From NCBI GenBank assembly GCA_030596465.1, contig JAUVJW010000070.1, forward strand, positions 1-8,211: DNA of 8,211 nucleotides, in the 5' to 3' direction. A program made the translations under genes and the position numbers. This stretch comes from Candidatus Fermentibacteraceae bacterium. GTDB taxonomy: Bacteria > Fermentibacterota > Fermentibacteria > Fermentibacterales > JCC-6. A model generated the notes under the pieces. It searched no databases. It was given only the letters and a program-made list of their open reading frames with translations, and was not told the DNA's origin. Of this stretch, positions 4,367 through 8,211 are shown in pieces; position 1 is the stretch's first letter, and the number at the start of each line of letters is the position of its first letter.

Positions 4367-6568
4367 ATGTCTGTTATTCTGGTAAGTCTTGTCAGTACGG
4401 TGTTCTATATTGGTAATCAGTGGATTTCGGTGGGTGTTACCGATGATACTCAAACAGTTCGTGCCGGTTCGGTTTCTTATCTTTACGATCATTGGAGCGG
4501 AACACAACTGGCCGGTCAGGGGCAGTTTTCCGGAATAAACTCCGACACATGGATACCTGCCGATGGAGATATTACCGTGCTTAATGATACCACTCTGACA
4601 TTTCACACGGATCACTTTACAGATGGCACAAGTTCTTTTCCTCTTGATCTGACAGTAACTTATCTGGTTGTAAATCGTGGTCTGGAGATAAACTACAGAT
4701 TTGAGTACCTGGAAGACTGCGAATTCTGGGACCCATTGGATATTGATTTTTACATTGCAGACTGGGATAACATTGAGATATCAAATCAGACTGCCACCGA
4801 TGAGGAATTTCTTCTGGACGGCAGTACCGGTTACCAGCATTTTTCCGGTGATCAGATGTTCAGGTTTACGGGCGGAATCAATCCAGCTGCTCTCTTTGTG
4901 CTGCCGAATACATCAAAGGGCATTGTGGTAGTGAACGATGACGGAATTAACCCGTACATGTCTGTAAAAGTTCTGGATACAGAGGAACCCAGATGGAATT
5001 GTGTTGGCCCGGTTCTTCATTCTGTTGTAGCGGCCGGCGAAGTTGATGAATACTTCATCCGTTTTTCCATGGACGAGTTTTTCGCTCCTGTTTTCATAGG
5101 AGGACACCCCGACGGGGCTGAATGTTCTGCTGCGTGGATGCTGGACGAACTCACATTTGTACATCCCGGTCAGGGAGAGATATGGGGAATTTCAGAGACA
5201 TCCGAAGGAGATGAAGCTGTAAGCGCGGGATTGATAAGTCTTCTGGATGCTCACGAGACTATGAAAATGAACTGGCTGCTTCTTCCGGATGGAATTCTCA
5301 CACAAAATCAAGATTCCGTATGGTTTGAGCCAGGATTTGAAGACAGCTGGTCGCACTGGCATGGAAGCTGGCGTTTCTGCACAGAAGCCACTCCCGAGTA
5401 TCTTCAGTGGTTGGTGGATATTCAGGATAATGTTTATCCCTGGGCAGACAGGGTGAGAATGGGAAGCCACGGCTATCATCACACACCCAATGCAGATTCA
5501 GCGTTCAATGAGCTTCATGAGTTTATTACATACGAGCCACTGGAACATCAGGAAAGATTCAGAATGTTTTTCCAGGACCTGGATGACTGCGGTCTTGATA
5601 CCAATATGGTTAAGGTTATCCGGTATTCAGGCCACAGAACATCGTTGAGTGGTCTTCAAGCCATAATAGACCATGGCTTTACTTTCTACTGCAACAGCTG
5701 GCGCCTTACAGACTGGTATGCCGGGAAGCAGTTCAGAAACCAGTGGATCACCAGATACCAGACTCCAAACGGCAGAATATGGGGGTCAAATACTGTGTGG
5801 TGGGGAGATTATCAGATGCTGTATCCCACAGAGTGGCTGTCTGAGGTGATGGAGAAGGGCAAATTCGGCTTGCTGGGCTGCCATCCCATCAGTATGCTGG
5901 GTGCGGTTGGAGGGGCGTGGATGCCCGAAGCTTATGCCAGAATTGACAGTATTCTAACATCTCTCGAAACAGATTACGATAATTTTCTGTGGTTGTTTCC
6001 CGTGGAGTACGGCGAATATCTTGAAGCCTGCTTTAACATCAGTGTTAACTCCATACGCGGCGAAGGGGCTATGCTTGAATTAACCATGACAGGAAGTATT
6101 CCAGTTGGGCTTACCGTCTGCGCGGCACTGGACCCCGCTGATCAGGTGTTGTCAGTTGAACTGGATGGAACGGCTGTACCCTGGGAACTCCGCAGCAACG
6201 GAAGGCTGTTTGCCGTACTGCCTGAAGCCGGTTATGGAGATCATATCGTTTCAGTCGCAATTATCCCCATGGGTACAGAGAGAGAGAATTACGCAGGAAG
6301 CATTGAGGGAAGTCTTGCTGTCAGTGTACAGAACCCATGCGGGGGTGAGTTCTTCAGTGTGAATGTTCAGGGAATTATGTCGGATGAGACATTTGATCTT
6401 CAAGTACTGGATCTTACAGGAAGAGTGGTTGCGTCGCAGCGCGAGATATACAGTGGATCTGTTTATACTGTCCATGTATCCAACCCTGTGCCGCCCGGTG
6501 TTTATTTTGTAACTGCAAAAGCGGGAGATACAATGGCCTCTGTACGAACGGTGGTTACATCAAGATAG
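4367..6568 (+). CDS. Putative secreted protein: degenerate NodB-like deacetylase domain with C-terminal sorting-type domain
   Basis: I do not recognise a specific family for the 733-residue whole. Residues 1-16 are hydrophobic but lack a basic n-region, so they make only a weak signal peptide. Residues 17-235 are beta-rich and acidic, of unknown type. Residues about 270-550 resemble a polysaccharide deacetylase (NodB) barrel: GSHGYHH supplies a His-x3-His pair (His368, His372), IRYSGHRTS (418-426) matches the third motif region, and GCHPIS (504-509) sits where the late His motif is expected. The usual Asp-Asp of motif 1 is not found; ISETSEGDE (275-283) occupies its place, so catalysis is uncertain. 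The domain is rich in Trp (for example 319, 328, 331 and 335), which suggests sugar binding. Residues about 555-632 look like another beta-sandwich. Residues 645-733, with VQNP, LQVLDLTGRVV and VPPGVYFV, resemble a type IX (Por) sorting domain. It has its own promoter, so it is not part of the rnf operon. An envelope polysaccharide role is a guess. Confidence 0.7.
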   Translation: MSVILVSLVSTVFYIGNQWISVGVTDDTQTVRAGSVSYLYDHWSGTQLAGQGQFSGINSDTWIPADGDITVLNDTTLTFHTDHFTDGTSSFPLDLTVTYLVVNRGLEINYRFEYLEDCEFWDPLDIDFYIADWDNIEISNQTATDEEFLLDGSTGYQHFSGDQMFRFTGGINPAALFVLPNTSKGIVVVNDDGINPYMSVKVLDTEEPRWNCVGPVLHSVVAAGEVDEYFIRFSMDEFFAPVFIGGHPDGAECSAAWMLDELTFVHPGQGEIWGISETSEGDEAVSAGLISLLDAHETMKMNWLLLPDGILTQNQDSVWFEPGFEDSWSHWHGSWRFCTEATPEYLQWLVDIQDNVYPWADRVRMGSHGYHHTPNADSAFNELHEFITYEPLEHQERFRMFFQDLDDCGLDTNMVKVIRYSGHRTSLSGLQAIIDHGFTFYCNSWRLTDWYAGKQFRNQWITRYQTPNGRIWGSNTVWWGDYQMLYPTEWLSEVMEKGKFGLLGCHPISMLGAVGGAWMPEAYARIDSILTSLETDYDNFLWLFPVEYGEYLEACFNISVNSIRGEGAMLELTMTGSIPVGLTVCAALDPADQVLSVELDGTAVPWELRSNGRLFAVLPEAGYGDHIVSVAIIPMGTERENYAGSIEGSLAVSVQNPCGGEFFSVNVQGIMSDETFDLQVLDLTGRVVASQREIYSGSVYTVHVSNPVPPGVYFVTAKAGDTMASVRTVVTSR

Positions 6569-6644
6569 ACTTGCTCACGGTCTCCGAATTTTCTATTCTT
6601 CGTTGTTGTAATTTTGCGGTGAACTCTAGAGATTGGGAGACAGC
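6569..6644 (+). other. Intergenic leader of selA
   Basis: This 76-nt gap holds no convincing terminator. TTGCTC (6571-6576) and TATTCT (6594-6599), 17 nt apart, form only a weak promoter match. GGGAGA (6635-6640) is the ribosome site for the ATG at 6645. selA may be read from this weak promoter or by read-through from the gene upstream. Confidence 0.35.
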
Positions 6645-8027
6645 ATGGGAGTGGAGTCATTAAGAAATCTGCCCGCAGTTCATGAAATTATCCCCGCAAT
6701 ATCGGGAAAGCTGTCCGAATTGACACCATCGGAAATTAAAGAGGCTGCCCGTATGGGAATACTCTGGGCCAGGCAGTGCGTTATGGATGGAGGCGAACTT
6801 CCATCTACTGATTCTGTTCTGGAAAAGTGTATTCACCTTGGTAAAGTACTCAAAAGGCCAGCCATGGAGAGGGTGATCAATGCCACCGGAGTGGTGCTTC
6901 ATACCGCTATCGGAAGGGCCAGTCTTCCCCCGGCCGCGGTGGAAGCTGTCAGTAGAGTCGCCAGTGGGTATTCGGTGCTTCAGTGGAATCGGGAAACCGG
7001 AAAAAGGGGCAATCGGGACGAGCACATTGAGTCACTGATAACCGAGCTTACCGGGGCGGAGGATGCGACTCTGGCCAACAACAACGCCGGCGCTACTCTT
7101 CTTGTGCTTTCAGCTATGGCCACAGGGAAGGAAGTTATTGTTTCCAGGGGTCAACTGGTGGAAATTGGCGGCGCGTTTCGTATTCCAGATGTAATGAAGC
7201 AGAGCGGCTGTATCATGGTTGAGGTTGGTTGCACCAATCGAACCCATCTCCGTGATTATGAGAATGCCATAACTGACCGGACCGCGGCAATACTTCGAGT
7301 GCATCCATCCAACTATCTGATCAAAGGTTTTACCAGTGAGGTATCTCTGGAGGATCTTGTTGCGCTGGGTCGCGAAAGGGGTATTCCGGTTATTGATGAT
7401 CTTGGTGCCGGAAGTTTGATTCCGCTCAGCAGATTTGGAATACCATCGGAACCCACAATCGTTCACAGCATAGAAGCCGGTGCCGATGTTGTAACATGCT
7501 CTGGAGACAAGCTGATCGGTGGACCTCAGGCAGGAGTTATTCTTGGCAAAAAAGAATTTCTTGCCAGAATAAAGAAACATCCACTTGCCAGAGCACTTCG
7601 GGTGGGCAAACTTACCATTGCCGCGATTGAGGCATCTCTTAGAGTGTTTCTGGAAGATGATGAGTACATAGCGGCGAATCACCCTGTTTACCATTCCTTT
7701 TCACGGAAACCGGAAGAGCTGATGGAAAGAGCTGAAGCAGTTACAGCATCAATTGTACTTCCGGCAAACTGTCTGATGACAGTTGAAGCAATGAGCAGCT
7801 ATGTTGGCAGCGGCAGTCTTCCGGACTATGCTATTCCTTCAGCCGGAATTTCTCTTTCATGTCCTGATCCGGAAGCTCTGCTGAAATTACTCCGTCTTTC
7901 AAGTCCTGCTGTTGCAGCCAGACTGGAAGAGGGAGCCGCCAAATTTGATCTCAGAGCTGTTGCCGAAGCCGAAGATACCGAGCTTGCCGCACTTATCGAG
8001 GGAAGTCTGGCTGAACTATGGGCGTAA
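6645..8027 (+). CDS. selA: SelA, L-seryl-tRNA(Sec) selenium transferase (selenocysteine synthase)
   Basis: This 460-residue PLP enzyme converts Ser-tRNA(Sec) to Sec-tRNA(Sec) using selenophosphate in the cytoplasm. Its length is close to E. coli SelA (463). Recognisable motifs include LRNLPAVHEI near the N-terminus, INATGVVLHTAIGRA, LANNNAGATLLVL, SRGQLVEIGGAFRIPDVM, EVGCTNRTH and SGDKLIGGPQAG. Lys289 in the last motif (codon 7509-7511) is the expected PLP Schiff-base lysine. I choose ATG 6645 because GGGAGA precedes it and the family's N-terminal motif follows directly; a TTG at 6633 in the same frame would add only four residues and has no ribosome site. The 3' end overlaps selB by 10 nt. 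No frameshift or missing key residue is seen. Confidence 0.96.
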   Translation: MGVESLRNLPAVHEIIPAISGKLSELTPSEIKEAARMGILWARQCVMDGGELPSTDSVLEKCIHLGKVLKRPAMERVINATGVVLHTAIGRASLPPAAVEAVSRVASGYSVLQWNRETGKRGNRDEHIESLITELTGAEDATLANNNAGATLLVLSAMATGKEVIVSRGQLVEIGGAFRIPDVMKQSGCIMVEVGCTNRTHLRDYENAITDRTAAILRVHPSNYLIKGFTSEVSLEDLVALGRERGIPVIDDLGAGSLIPLSRFGIPSEPTIVHSIEAGADVVTCSGDKLIGGPQAGVILGKKEFLARIKKHPLARALRVGKLTIAAIEASLRVFLEDDEYIAANHPVYHSFSRKPEELMERAEAVTASIVLPANCLMTVEAMSSYVGSGSLPDYAIPSAGISLSCPDPEALLKLLRLSSPAVAARLEEGAAKFDLRAVAEAEDTELAALIEGSLAELWA

Positions 8028-8211
8028 TTATTGGAACTGCCGGTCACATTGATCATGGAAAAAGCAGCCTCATGCTGGCTCTGACTGGTGTGGATCCCGA
8101 TAGATTAAAGGAAGAGAAGGCCAGGGGAATTACCATTGAGCTTGGTTATGTTTTTCTTGAAAAAATAAATGGAGAGTCTGTCTCTTTCATCGATGTTCCC
8201 GGTCACGAGAA
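8018..8211 (+). CDS. selB: SelB, selenocysteine-specific translation elongation factor (N-terminal fragment)
   Basis: The first 64 codons of a translational GTPase run off the window edge. Visible motifs are the G1 P-loop GHIDHGKSS (residues 9-17), the G2 region ARGITIELGY (35-44) and G3 DVPGHE (59-64). The spacing from G1 to G2 is short, as in SelB, and the ITIELGY wording is typical of SelB rather than EF-Tu. SelB delivers Sec-tRNA(Sec) to UGA codons marked by a SECIS hairpin. Its ATG (8018-8020) lies out of frame inside the end of selA, a 10-nt overlap that suggests translational coupling; only a distant GAGGGAAG is visible as a ribosome site. The C-terminal SECIS-binding winged-helix domains lie outside the window. 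Confidence 0.94.
   Translation, partial: MGVIIGTAGHIDHGKSSLMLALTGVDPDRLKEEKARGITIELGYVFLEKINGESVSFIDVPGHE

Noticed and set aside
6567..6583. AGAC...GTCT pairing just after the secreted-protein gene as a terminator
   Set aside because: The stem is only 4 base pairs with a 9-base loop and there is no proper T-tract, so it is too weak to call.
7110..7694. A 194-codon open frame on the minus strand opposite selA
   Set aside because: It lies entirely opposite the strongly conserved core of SelA and has no recognisable domain. It is a shadow frame.

Overview
The window carries most of an Rnf operon, then a single secreted-protein gene, then the start of a selenocysteine operon, all on the + strand. 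The base composition is moderate, with no sign of an abrupt compositional shift. No gap between genes exceeds 300 bases; the largest non-coding stretch is about 150 bases (4214-4366). I saw no tRNA or rRNA gene, CRISPR array, insertion sequence or integrase.

Region 1 (1-4213): the end of rnfC followed by complete rnfD, rnfG, rnfE, rnfA and rnfB, in the order C-D-G-E-A-B. Genes abut or overlap (0 nt, 8 nt overlap, 4 nt overlap, 4 nt overlap, 3 nt gap), and nearly all have strong Shine-Dalgarno sequences, so this is one translationally coupled transcript. Together they encode the membrane ferredoxin:NAD+ oxidoreductase that links electron transfer to pumping of Na+ or H+. RnfB is a long form with an N-terminal Fe-S module and six ferredoxin-type Cys motifs. 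RnfA and RnfB both carry roughly 20-residue N-terminal extensions. A GC-rich hairpin terminator closes the operon at 4236-4266.

Region 2 (4293-6568): a separate transcription unit with a near-consensus sigma70-type promoter (TTGACT, 17 nt, GATAAT), a perfect short dyad inside the promoter spacer, a strong Shine-Dalgarno, and a 733-residue multidomain protein. The protein has a beta-rich N-terminal part, a central domain resembling NodB polysaccharide deacetylases but lacking the usual Asp-Asp motif, and a C-terminal domain resembling type IX secretion (Por) sorting domains.

Region 3 (6645-8211): selA (selenocysteine synthase), overlapping by 10 nt the start of selB (the Sec-tRNA-specific elongation factor), which runs off the window. 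The organism therefore most likely makes selenoproteins.

Organism: the sorting-type C-terminus points to the Bacteroidota/FCB side of the tree. Classic sigma70 promoter spacing, heavy use of Shine-Dalgarno sites, rnf order CDGEAB rather than BCDGEA, and selAB all argue against typical Bacteroidota. An anaerobic, uncultured FCB-related lineage is the best guess, but this is inference. Most of the window is recognisable machinery; the least explained element is the secreted NodB-like protein.
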